Positions 1-11,800 of a DNA stretch of 64,000 bases are shown in pieces. The stretch's first letter is position 1; the number at the start of each line of letters is the position of its first letter. The notes beneath the pieces are model-generated. The model searched no databases, had not been told where the DNA came from, and saw only the letters and a list, made by a program, of their open reading frames with translations. Source of the stretch: Atopsyche davidsoni (taxonomy: Eukaryota; Arthropoda; Insecta; Trichoptera; Hydrobiosidae); assembly GCA_022113835.1 (NCBI GenBank), contig JAILWY010000001.1:13012501-13076500 (forward strand). The letters run 5' to 3'. The translations under genes and the position numbers were made by a program.

Positions 1-2679
1 CTCAGCAATTCCAGCTCTTCAAATTGGAGAAGAGGCAAGTATTTACATTCATTATAAATATGTAACATATGTAAATACACATATATTTGATACAACACAA
101 ATATAACTTATTATGATTCACTCTATATTTAGTGGGGAACAGTGGAAGGAGATGGTGCAAGAAGAGTTTGTATATCACTTGGAGCTCCTTTAGATACTCT
201 TCTATTACAAAGTCCTGCACCACTAAATCTCCTCGATGCAGCTCCAAACACTGCATTACTTACCAGAGCTTGTGATCCACAGGTAATTATATTAATATGG
301 TAATTTGTGGTCTTAGCAAAAATAAAATAAATTTAGTTTAAATATTGCAATCACCATTTAAAACTTTTAGCATACCAAAGGTCTATTGGCCACCTATCGC
401 TGTCAGGCTAATACACAGCGACTAGAGATGAGGGTGGGGATGGCTGGTGAAGGGCTTACATTTTCTGGAGAACTTCGTATCTATGTCACTCCATTACTGC
501 AGCCCAAGTGTAGTCAACTCATCATCCATCACATACCTCCACTATCTTGGCATATTCCAACTCAAGGCTGCAATGAATCAAGGTGATGCAAAATTTTTCA
601 ATAAACACTACCATTTCCTTATCGAAAAAAAATCGTACTGGTTTCTTGATTTTAGAAATACGATCATTATAATTGCATTGGTCGATTTAAAAATTAGATG
701 ATGATTATTATGGAGTGTTCTTTATGTCTAGATGTGAATATTGTTTAGGGAATATAACACCTTGACAGTACGAGGTTCCTTCAGTCGAGCAGAGTTGCAT
801 GCGTGGTTGACACGGTTGCTCCCCGACATACCGTCACGACCACCAGCCTCTACAGAGCCTCTCATCCACCGTTCTGTCATTACCAATACTCTCCTCTACA
901 CCTCGTACAAGTAAAATATTATTTAAATATAATTGTAACTACAACCGTTTTATAAAATAAATAAATGAAGACAGTAAAAAACGATAGTAAACCTAAAATT
1001 AAACTAAATTAAAATTTTAAAAAGGCTAAAAGAAGACAATAATTAACTGTCGTGAAAAATAAAACCAATAAAATGCTTGAATTCCTCTCATCAGTTTTTT
1101 TGTCCAGAAAAATCCGGTTTATTACACAATTGAATTATTTACATTACATTATTTACATCCAAAAAGCGCATTTTGATGACTGTTATTTAATCGAAATAAT
1201 GAGTTTTATCAATCACTGATAGCTAATCAATATACGTATTTAACAGTTATATTAAACTGATAACTAACCAATCTCTTTAATCAATATTATATAGGTAATA
1301 TCTTATTTAACAGGAAAGGAGAAGCAGATTTCAAATCAGACAATATCAGTACAATATCAATAGTGAAGGACTTTCTGTCATTAGAAGCAACTAAAAAAAA
1401 AGTTCGCCTCGACATATCATGTAGTAAGTCTAATTTTTATTACTATTATTTTATAATTTATTGTTAATCTACTATATTTCGATGTTTTTACAAACTTATA
1501 TTTACTTACTATATATTTTACTGTGGATCAAATATAATAAAGCTACTGTTTTTTCTGTTGATAATTTAATCAAAGTCAGTTTTATATATTTTATTTAAGT
1601 CTAACTATAAGATATGATATTAATTGCAATATTATTTGATACATATGTGAGATTTTTCAAAATCAAATTGCAGATGTAAATGATGAATCAGTTTTAAATA
1701 CAATTCGAAGTTTGCATTCACAAGTATCGGCATCTTTTAAGAATACTAAAGAAGAGAAACTACGAAATGCTTTAAGGTAAAAAATATAAAAAATTGATTA
1801 CTTAAAAAATAATAATGATTAAAAAAGCGCTTAAGCTTTTACTTTTCAAAAAAAAATTAAGTACATTACAAAAATTAAGTAAATAAGTATTATTTCACAC
1901 TATAACAGCTTCAAACAATCTTTCATTTTTCAAAATACATTTTTTATATAATACATCCTCCATATGCATTATATTTTTTTACACAATGATCATAATAATT
2001 TTAAAATAAATAAAAATTCATTATTATCACACAAAATATTATTATCTATTATATAATAGTATGTTCTCCGTTATATTTATAGTGAATTGGAGGTCAACGG
2101 TACGGATGTATCACTACATGAAACTCTTTGTAATGATTATGTTGAACTAGTAAGTCAAAAACCACCCGAAACACTATCAAAGAAACACCCGACTTTACCT
2201 CAGCTTTACGGTAATCACTGTTTTAAATTAATATTTAGTCAGTTATAAAAAAAGTCAATTAAAACATTACAATTATTTATTTTTATTAGTTATTGCTAAG
2301 GAAAATTGAATGATTACGAAACATGAATCTTAAGAAAAAATATAAAATAAGATAGTAGGGTAGAAAGTAACAAATATGAAACATAAAATGAAGACCAAAC
2401 TTCCCAAGAACGTGAAGTTACTTACAATATATTACAGTTATAGATCAATTGTTTCTGAAAATGATTTTTTTATGTTTTTAATAGAATTGTAGTAAATGTA
2501 ATGATACACTTATCCTAAAGTTGAAAAATATTGTTTCAGGTATAATAATAGAATTATTCATCAATAGGAATAGACTTAAAGGACTTAATGTAAAAAATAA
2601 AATTACTCAATTGACAAAGATTCTAGAAAACTACAACTTGGAAAGTGTTCTTGATTTTCTGAAGAATAGCTTTCTTTAG
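1..2679 (+). CDS. BBS7: Bardet-Biedl syndrome 7 protein (BBSome subunit), C-terminal part; 5' end outside window
   Basis: BBS7 is a subunit of the BBSome, the coat complex that moves membrane proteins in and out of cilia. Eight exons are readable: 1-34, 133-282, 371-582, 749-910, 1314-1423, 1674-1776, 2083-2210 and 2540-2679 (TAG at 2677-2679). All phases close. Recognisable BBS7 signatures are [17 protein letters not shown] and [18 protein letters not shown], the platform-type region after them ([16 protein letters not shown]), the block [20 protein letters not shown], and a helical C-terminus ending [10 protein letters not shown]. This corresponds to the gamma-adaptin-ear-like, platform and helical tail part of the family; the N-terminal beta-propeller must lie left of the window. 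The first intron (35-132) uses a GC donor with otherwise ideal context (AGAG|GCAAGT) and an AG acceptor. The 3' end is convergent with ALKBH8. In insects BBSome genes are expected to act in ciliated sensory neurons and sperm (family knowledge). Confidence 0.93.
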
Positions 2680-2791
2680 CTCAAAACATATCACTGATCT
2701 GTTTATCTCTAAAAATTTGATCTGTTTAAGTATGCCAATTAAGTCTGCTGATGAAACATGTCGAATTGATAGTAAATGTGTAGAAATATCT

Positions 2792-2808
2792 TTTATTTAT
2801 TAATTAAA
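2792..2808. promoter_or_regulatory. back-to-back poly(A) signals of two convergent genes
   Basis: On the minus strand, AATAAATAAA (2792-2801) lies about 20 nt beyond the ALKBH8 stop codon. On the plus strand, the variant signal ATTAAA at 2803-2808 is the first hexamer after the BBS7 stop, about 125 nt downstream. If both are used, the BBS7 3' end would reach the ALKBH8 stop region and the two transcripts would overlap antisense. Hexamers are seen; usage is inferred. Confidence 0.5.
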
Positions 2809-2820
2809 AATAATTTAAAT

Positions 2821-5800
2821 TCATATTTGCTTTTTCAAAATTATACACCAATTTCCTTGCTCATAGAAACTTCTAGTAACAGCAACTTTAGGTATGGAAT
2901 GGCAGAGTCTTTCCAATTCTCCTTCTTCAAACACATGATAATATCTCATAAACGTGGAATCTTCTACATTTTCCGAAGTTTCAACTTTGTTCTTCAGCTT
3001 CCACGGCACGAGTACATCTTGGTGCATAAACTGCGTTCTATTGATATGGACTGGTAAGTTGACATTATGAGAAGTACCGCTGAAGTCTTTAATCTCTTGT
3101 GTTTTGTAGCTTTCATTTATTTTATCACTTTGTAATTCTTTTTCATCATATTTTCTATTTTTTCGGCTTTGTTTTAGATAACTAGTTTTATCATTGTTTC
3201 TAGCTTGATCTTTAGCCCATACAGATATAAGTGCTTCACCTCCGACTCTTAATACTCGTAAAGCTTCAATTATGGCTTGAAGTCTTCTTTCCTAAAAAAA
3301 AAAAAGGTTTGCATGTTTTTTCAATATTGAATCATTCAATAAATTATGAAGTGAAAAATCTTACCTCAGTGGCGAGATGGTGAAACACAGCAATACTAAT
3401 AACAGCATCAGCACAGCCACATTTCAGCGGAAGATTGAGACAGTTTGCTTGAGTTATTTGATTCAAGGATTTCTTTGATAGATCTAACTCTTCATCTACT
3501 CCACAGGTTGATGCCAAGAAGGCCAAAGTGTTATTATATTCAACACCAATCTAAAATAAGTAATATTCTTTTAACCACCTGTTAAATAGTTTATGAAGAT
3601 TACTTTTTTTATAAGTTGTTTACTTTATAAGCAAAAAAAATAAATTATTTATTTACCTGCATCAGATCTTTTCGCAATCGAAGATTCTTTCCATTACCGC
3701 AGCCAATGTCTACAAGAAATGCACCCATTGGAAGGCCTTCAACAAAATTTTTGACACTTGGCCAAATTTTAAACCTCGTCTCACTAAAGTGTGATGCTAT
3801 TTTTTCATAAACCTTAAATTAATAAATAAAAAAATACTTAAATAAAACATATAATATTAAAGGTTTCAAACAACTTCCATTATAATATTTTAGTAAATAA
3901 AATGTGTATAATGATACTTCCACTTGTTGTGCAACAAGTGGGAACATCACTACACACCTTTTATTTACTAAGATATTAAAATACTATAAATAAAATATTT
4001 AAAAAAATCATACATATACTCTAGAACAGTGACTCTCAAACTCTTTTGGCCCACGGACCCCTTATCATAGTCAAAACTTGCCCACGGACCCCCTTTCATA
4101 GTCAAATTTGCCTACGGACCCCCTTTCATAGTCAAAACTTGCCTACGGACCCTGGGTGAAAAACTACATAAATTCATATTATAGACTAGTTGGTGCAAGT
4201 ATCGACTCTATGAACCTACCTGACTCACCGCGATGCCTGTTATTACTAGTATTTTTTGCACCTGTCTATATTTATATTTTACTTAGGACGTAAAAATCGC
4301 TAATAATGTATTCATTGTTATTTATTTTAACTTCCATATTAATAAAAAAGTGTCACAATTTTTTTATTTTATATTAAACCTTGCGCGGACCCCCTGACGT
4401 TGTTCAGGGACCCCCAAATCGATTTAAATTTTGTAAGGACCCCCTGAATGATCCCTGGGACCCCCTGGGGTCCGTAGGGACCACTTTGAGAAGCACTGCT
4501 CTTGTGCATTTTATTTTCTCAATTAAAAAGTGGGTTTATATTCTGTAAGGAGACATCTGGTAACGAGGTCAGCACTTGTATTTAAAAGAAAAAGCTTCAT
4601 AGATTTAACATTAATTTACTTTATTTTTACATAATATGTCTTTTGTCTTTAACAAAGAAACATACAATCAAGACAATTAATTGAATACCTAATGAGTTGA
4701 AATAAGCGTTTTACAAATTATATGTAAATAAAAAAGTGTTTAGTTAAAACTTCTTACTTGGTGTACCAGTTGTTGTTCTATTAAAGGAGCCAAATCTTCC
4801 ATGACAGGTACGGATTGGTTTGCTTTAAAAGTATCACAGTACTGAGTATATTGACAGTCACAAGAACCATTGAGTCGCACCCAACGAAACGTAAAAGATG
4901 TACGTTGCCCCCTCGGTTTCGTTCTTCCATCTACGAGGTCGTATGTCCTCGGTGAAATACCATGAGTCCACTCATACCTGTGTGTTGTGACAGTAACCCA
5001 AGTTGAACAAAATACATGATGCTATATTTAAGAGTAGATTGATTGCTGTAATGTCAAAATATTACCTGGAAGATCCATCCATTACAAGTAAAGATCTCGG
5101 TGGAAGAAAGACAGTGTGAACCATTGAACCACATCTGAAATCCATGAAAACTCCAGAGCCAAGCGATAGAGATAATAATGGACTTAAAAATGCACTATGT
5201 GTATCTATATGTGATGGAATACCTAACAAAATTGATAGATAATTAACCAAAGTTTATTTGATCATCATTTATGGTATTTATAGAAAAAAACAATTGACAT
5301 TTTGTTCAAATACTTTAAAGTACAATGAAAATTACTTTATAATATTTCTTTAAATAATAGTTTAAAGAAAGAATGTTTTTTTTTCAAAAAGGCCAAAGTA
5401 TTGACAGCAGAAGCATCAGAACAAAAAACTATCACAATGAAATAAAGTCTATATATTAATAAAATACCTTGTCCAGGGTTGTACTGATTGACAGTAAGCT
5501 GATCAGGAGGTTTGTCTTGTTTAATTCCCGAGTTTTCTAAATACTTCCACAAAAAATCACAACATTTTGGAATCCCACAGAAAAGAGGATTTTTTAAATC
5601 TATGTTATTTTTTCCATATATAAATTCGTAACCATAATGTTTTACTCTACGATGTTTCATTGTACTTTTGGGCGTCATCTCATCCCAATCAACACAGGAA
5701 AGCAATAGTTTTTCTTCTTCTTCACTCACAAAATTTTCAATTAAATTTAACCCATCGGGGAGAACTTTATTCTCTTCATCAGCAGGCAAGGGTACTATAA

Positions 5801-6770
5801 AAAGAAGGTTGATATTAAATAATCTATCATCTTAGGTGAACACAGAATCAATAATTAGAAACCTTGTAAAAGTGCAGTTGTTGCAAGTTGAGCATCATTT
5901 TAGAGGCATTTTAACAATTCGATTTTCAATGAAGTGATAAACTTTCTAGATTATATATAGGTGTACACTATACAAACATCACATGAGCATAGTACAAGTT
6001 TAAAATAAAATACTAAACACCTTCAAATAAACTCATGATTTCAAATAAAATTTAGTTTACGTTGTAACTTCTTCAAACAATTGTCCAATTTTTTTAAATA
6101 TACTTTAATAACAAAACTTAATAAGAATTTTTATTCATACACACCTGTATGAACATAGCTAAGATATAGGGGACCACCTCCTTGAGCTAGGTTAGTTTTT
6201 CCATGTATTTGTAAGAAAGCCTCTTTTGCATTTTTGATTTCAGTAAAGGTAATGAAACAATAGGACTCTCCACTAAGCATGAGAACTCTGTCAACGTCTC
6301 CATACTGTGTGAAAGTTGACACAAAATCTTGCTCATTAAGACCAGTAGCCAAGCCTGCATTACACACACAAATATTCTGGAAATTTAATTATAAACAAAT
6401 AAGATCAAAAATTTCAGATACAATATCACACCATTTTTTTCATCACCACATGTTCAATGAATGAATGAATTAAATATCTATCAATCTTTTTATTTATACT
6501 AATATGCTATATTTGTATGTTTAAAAGAAAAAAAAACATGAAATATTAAATTCGATTTTATAGAAGTATTCGTCGCGAAGTAAATTTTGTAACTAATTAA
6601 TTTAATATGCGATATTGATCATATAGCACAATCACACTAACATCAAATTATTTTTAACTTACATTACATGGATCTTCAGTTATATCTATCCCTTTATCGG
6701 TTAATAATTTTTGCTGGAGTCTTTTTTGCTTCCGAAAAACTTTCCGATTGCTAGATAATGTTCCCAACAT
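2821..6770 (-). CDS. ALKBH8: tRNA wobble-uridine methyltransferase/hydroxylase ALKBH8
   Basis: The enzyme methylates 5-carboxymethyluridine at tRNA position 34 and hydroxylates the product. Coding exons on the minus strand: 6663-6770, 6145-6376, 5468-5794, 5066-5222, 4758-4977, 3657-3812, 3365-3550, 2821-3291; total 1857 nt, 618 residues (human about 664). Start is ATG at 6768-6770 ([20 protein letters not shown]). Domains in order: basic N-terminus; RRM about 37-113 ([18 protein letters not shown]); AlkB 2-oxoglutarate/Fe(II) domain about 115-340; class I SAM methyltransferase about 349-618 (DIGCGNGKN). Catalytic residues are intact: iron ligands H227-x-D229 ([10 protein letters not shown]) and H280 (YEWTHGI), and the 2OG-binding R300...R306 pair (RTSFTFRW). 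The family's zinc-type CDCxYTQYC motif follows. The gene is complete, with a hAT-type MITE in the intron between exons 5 and 6 and a hairpin about 130 bp upstream of the ATG. Confidence 0.97.
4027..4498. mobile_element. non-autonomous hAT-type transposon (MITE), decayed
   Basis: The element starts CAGTGACTCTCAAACTC and ends GACCACTTTGAGAAGCACTG, imperfect inverted termini of the CAGTG-starting hAT type. The 8 bp outside each end (CTCTAGAA left, CTCTTGTG right) share the first four bases, compatible with a decayed 8-bp target duplication. Inside are tandem-like degenerate units of a CCCACGGACCCC motif. There is no transposase ORF. It lies in an ALKBH8 intron (3813-4757) and does not touch a splice site. 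Confidence 0.7.
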
Positions 6771-6960
6771 TTTTAGTGCGTATAATATACCAGATACTCA
6801 AAAGAAAGTATTATAAATAATATGCGAATAATACTAGGTAACCTTAAAACTTCAGACATCAACGTGATATTGACACTGACAGTTCACATTTTCTCTCTGG
6901 CCACAGACAAAATGATATCTCATTTTTGTCTGTGGCAAGAAAATATTAATGTATGGGGCA
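6771..6960 (-). promoter_or_regulatory. presumed ALKBH8 5' leader and promoter
   Basis: This is the stretch immediately upstream of the ALKBH8 start codon. No TATA box was recognised. It contains a hairpin-forming inverted repeat at 6900-6936 (listed separately). The promoter role is inferred from position only. Confidence 0.4.
6900..6936. repeat. inverted repeat (16-17 bp arms, 4-nt loop)
   Basis: Left arm GCCACAGACAAAATGA (6900-6915) pairs with right arm TCATTTTTGTCTGTGGC (6920-6936), with one unpaired base and loop TATC. Weaker pairing (ATTTTCT/AGAAAAT) extends outward. It could be a cruciform, a protein-binding dyad or the core of a small foldback element. Confidence 0.75.
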
Positions 6961-8873
6961 TAGATAGACGAGGTTAATCTTCGACTATAAATTGTTTGAT
7001 ATATGTAGACAAAAAAGTTTATTTGAAGTTAGTCAAACCAATCGATACCTGGTTTTCATTTGAAAGTGAAATATTTCCTTAAAGTTTCTTTCTTAGCTTT
7101 CGCTTCATTCCTTTCACTTGCTAGAATAACTGTTGTTTGTGCTAATGTGTCATAACACTCTAAGAGTCTTGCGTATTTTTTACTTGTCACATTTGCATAA
7201 GTATGCTTTCTAATTTATTTTTTTTCGTGAAACGTGCACTGCATATAATACTAATGATATGACCGCATAATATGAGTTTGTAAATAAAATATTATCATCT
7301 ACATAGGACAATATTTACTCTTCTGCGAGTCCACATATCCAAACAGTATACTACCTTACAAAGATACTTTACAGAATGTACCTAAAATATTAAAATAATG
7401 TAAGATACCTAAGATAGTTGCTTGTGCATAGCTGCCATTCTGTAGTAAAGGATCGGTAATGGAGTAGTGGACTAGGAATAATTGTGGAGGGATGTGCTCT
7501 GGAAGTACCTTGTCGAGGTGGAGGGGCTCCTGCTATTGTTTCTGTAGTTTTCTGCAGAAGGGGTATCAGATCTAAACGCCAGAGCTTGATAAGGAAAAGA
7601 TTATATAATAATGCTATTGGACAGCAGCAATATGCGGACTTTTCCTTCCAATAAAAACTGTGGTGTAGAAGGACCCAGGGACCCACTACACTATTTTTCT
7701 CTTAGAAAACCACGAACACTGGCTCAGCATGAGTATAATGCTCAGTGAAATGGTCGCCAACCTCCTCTGAGGAGAGGCACTTGATGAAGAAGAAGAATAA
7801 TGGTTTTGAACTTACTAACATATATATATTAGTAAGGCATTCTTCAAGCAACAATCATTTGATAATTCTTAGAAAACTTTATTTACACTACCAATCTATA
7901 TCTACAAAGATCTAAAATATTAGCTGCCAGTTACTTTTAGAAATTAAATTGGTACAATAAATAGGAAATATTATTACGATTACAAATAAATAATTCGGAT
8001 TATTCATCACTTAATATTGACAACCAAAATATTTATTTATAATTTTTTTTTTTTTAAATATATACAAGCAATGTGTTTCATAAAGTCTTCAATATGTGAG
8101 ATATTTAATTAATATTTTTGGATTGTACCATGACATCTTCCAGATTATAATGAAATTTGGAAATTGGATTGGACTTATGTATTTTTGTGCATTTCTTTAA
8201 GGATTCAATAGACTTTTAGATAACAGCACAAAGTTTAATGTAATGAAATGATCCCTAGATAAATAATAAAAAAAGGTAATGTTTTTATTGTTTTAATAAA
8301 AAATAAAATATTTATGACATCTATAAAACATTATTTTAAACCTGTATTGAAACAGCTTAAAAACCCTCGATAACAAAAGGATTGAAGTCTTATACGGTTG
8401 ATAACCAATAGTATGATGTATTTAAAAGATGCAGAAAACATACATCCCTATGCTACCTAGGTAGAATACTAGTGTACTTTCTTGTTAATCCACAGTGAAA
8501 AACCGAACATGCCCGGACACCCATACCGCACATGCATTAAACCCGACCAGGTAGTGGGGACTTAATACGCACACCATGCAATGGTGTAATGCAGACTTTA
8601 AGCCCACTAAGTAAATAGGAACATAGCAAGGTTATTATTAAAGGTCTTTTTTGTCAGGTGCAATTTTCCAAGTTATACCGATAAGACAAAAAACTTTTTT
8701 TGTCATTTTAAGCCATATAAGTCTTCAATCCTCTAAATATTGTTAATACAAAGAATAATGTCAACAGGTTAAAAGAAAATAGCTCATTGCAATTATTTAA
8801 AATGAAGAAATATAGTACTGTACGCAACAAAACATAATTAGGATTTATACATAATAAGAAAGTACAATAATAA
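6961..8873. other. intergenic DNA between ALKBH8 and the MGA-like gene
   Basis: AT-rich DNA with no coding signal I can support. It should contain the 3' UTR of the MGA-like gene just left of 8874. The only compositionally distinct segment is 7390-7803 (listed separately). A second less AT-rich stretch at about 8490-8630 is unidentified. Confidence 0.6.
7390..7803 (+). repeat. possible non-LTR retrotransposon 3' fragment with GAA-rich tail
   Basis: A higher-GC segment with many stops in all frames ends in GAGAGGCACTTGATGAAGAAG followed by AATAAT, resembling 3' ends of insect LINE elements that terminate in short (GAA)n-type tails. No reverse-transcriptase motif is present. Identification rests on composition and tail only; it could equally be unique sequence. 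Confidence 0.3.
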
Positions 8874-11800
8874 TTAACATTGATAATAAATTGCATAAGT
8901 TCCCTGGACTGTGGGATTGGCAATGAAATTGTTCAATTCTTTACTTGCAGGTATATTTATTTTATACTTCTGAAAAAAATATTATCGTTGCTTTCATAAG
9001 ACGCCTGTGTGAAACTTCATTTTAACAGCCAATTTACACACAAATTGAAAACATGAGAATAATTGTAGTAAACTTTTTTATAAAGTCACAATATGAAGTT
9101 ATGTTGTAAAAGGCATAAAATCATACTTACAGAAATTTTGAGTTAGAATTTCACGAATGAAAATTATATTACATTTGGATCAGAGATTTCATATAATATT
9201 TGACTGTAGCATCAAACCGTGACTCCTATTTCAACTCTACAGTGCCGAGGAGCGGAGAATAAATTTCACAGAGAAGTGGAATGTCCAACGTAATAGTTAA
9301 CTAATGGGTACAAATATATTGAAAATAGCTACAAATGAGATTACCTTTAAACACATATAACGCCTTAATTACTTATACATAACAAATCTAAAATATATCA
9401 CATTTCATTTAAATTAAGTTTTTTATGAGATAGCACGAGATCTTTCACAGTTATAAAAGAGATTCAATTAAAAAAATATTAAATATATGCATAAGAGTAA
9501 CCATTAATATTTATTTATTTATAATATTAATGTCTATTAGAGTTTTATATAATATATAATATAAATATATTATATGTATAACAGTGAAATAGTTCTTCCT
9601 AAAATGTCAATGGTATTTTATAGAATACGAAAGTTTTCACATTTCCCATTTCTTTTTTCAGCTTCTAAAACATTTTTTTTTTTTTGATTATTCCATTTTT
9701 TGTAATTACCTGTAATCAAATCATATAATAATATTAGTGAAATGGTAAATAATAATTGCAATATTAAAGGTACTAGAAATTTTTTTTAAGGATGCATTTT
9801 AGAGATTAAAAATCTTTAAATAAATCACTACAAGAATCAATGATTCTCTAGCATCATTCAATATAATTTTAGATTCCTTATTGCTTTAAATTATTATAGC
9901 TATAATTCACGATTTTAGCTATAAAACGAGATTTATCACATAAAATACGTTTTAAATTAAAAGGTAAATATTATATATTTTTTAAACTATGTAACAAAGT
10001 GTAGAAACTTACGTAATTCTGGTTCAGATGCTTCTCGTCAAATGGCTTCAAATTTTCAAGTTCTTTTAAGGTAAACACTATTTTCCACTTGCAAATTATA
10101 TCATCTGAGGCAAAACCGATACATTTTCTGAGCAAACTGAAAATATTTAGATAAAAATAAAAAAAACATATGTAACAACTATGACAATGATTATTTTAGG
10201 TACGCGGTAATATGAAACAATGAGAAAAAAAAATAAGCACACAAGTGATATTTTAAATGTGATATTGAAATTAGAACCCACACATCGTAGCTATCGGAAT
10301 TGGATACTTGCATTCTTTCTACCATCATAGCCCTGTTAAAATTAGTATGACTTTAAAACTAATATGAGCCATAATGGCTATGGTGCAATACTTAAACTTA
10401 AATAAAATTGTTTCAATTTGTAGCTTGAAAGATAGTAATGTTTTATATATGGTTATTATTATAGAAATACAGCTAAAATTAAAAATCTAAACAATAAAAT
10501 ATAAAAACCTTTTAAGTTCAAGTATCTAGTAGAAGCAAGTGTCTCACCTCTAATAGCAAGATCACCATCAGTAACTGGACCATATTTTATACAAAAGTAG
10601 AAGAAATGACAGAATCAGAAAATTCATAAAAAAAAGATAAATCTTACCCGTTGATTTTTAGCATTGCAAGTTTTGGATTAACTTTATCAATCACTCCCGA
10701 ATTAGCCATCTTAATTGAAACTGAATGGTTTTCATACATGGTTCCTTCAATGTACCCAATGCTAGGAATATTGATGCATACAAACCAAACTGAGCTTTTT
10801 ACGTTTGGTATGTCATCTTCAGAATCAGATATTTCAACTACTGGGTTGTGGGAAGGTAATATTATGACGTCTGAATCGTCACCACTATTATCGCCATTTT
10901 GAATTTCATCATTATTTTTATAAGTAGATGGTATGGACTCAGATCTTGAATCATCAATACTGCTTTGTTTTTTGTTTATTAAATTGTCTACCTTGTCTTT
11001 TGTAAGCACATTGTCAATCTCAATAATGACATTTTCAGTATTACTCGTGGATGACTGAGTGCAATTCGGTTGTATTTTTTCAACTATTTTTGATAGTTGA
11101 AAAATCTGATTGGTTTGGTTTATGGGTTTTAATAGCGAGTTAGAACATATTTTTGCTATTTTAACCGGAAAAACGACAGACGCACTTTTCATTTTATCTT
11201 TAGTAAGTAAAGATATAACTTTACCATGTAACTGAGTCATTTCGGATCTTTTTTTTTTAACCACTGTGACATTAGGCACCCGTGGAGGACCACATATCTT
11301 TGAGATTATTGGTTTGGGTTTAGGATGATTTTCAATATTTTTATCACTAGCATTGTTTGAATTCGATAAACAATTTTCTTCAATGGATTGATTTGTAGGA
11401 TTTATCCATGTGAAACGTGTTGGTATGTTTACTGAAACATTTTTTAATATTGTTAGTCCATGCTCTTCAGTCAAATTGTAAGGTCCTAAAAATACATGAT
11501 TAGAGATTTCAGCAACACCGTACAAACTAAAAACAGAGAGCGGAAGTTTTTGTCTGTAAGGTACTGCTGGGCGACGACACGTTTTGTTTTGTAACTGAGC
11601 AGTTTCTATAACTTCAAAAACTTCATCTCGAGATATAGAAAATTTTTTAGATTGGACCTGTAACTCGTAAAAGTCATCTCCCAAATTTACCCACAGCCAT
11701 CGACAATTGGCAACATTGGGTATAGGTATACAAATATTATTTTGTGGTCGTATTACGTAATTTGTATCAATAGTCTGTATTTCAGGTAAAAGATAAAAGG

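Noticed and set aside
2776..3057. 93-codon plus-strand ORF
   Set aside because: Antisense to the last ALKBH8 exon, which has clear family similarity.
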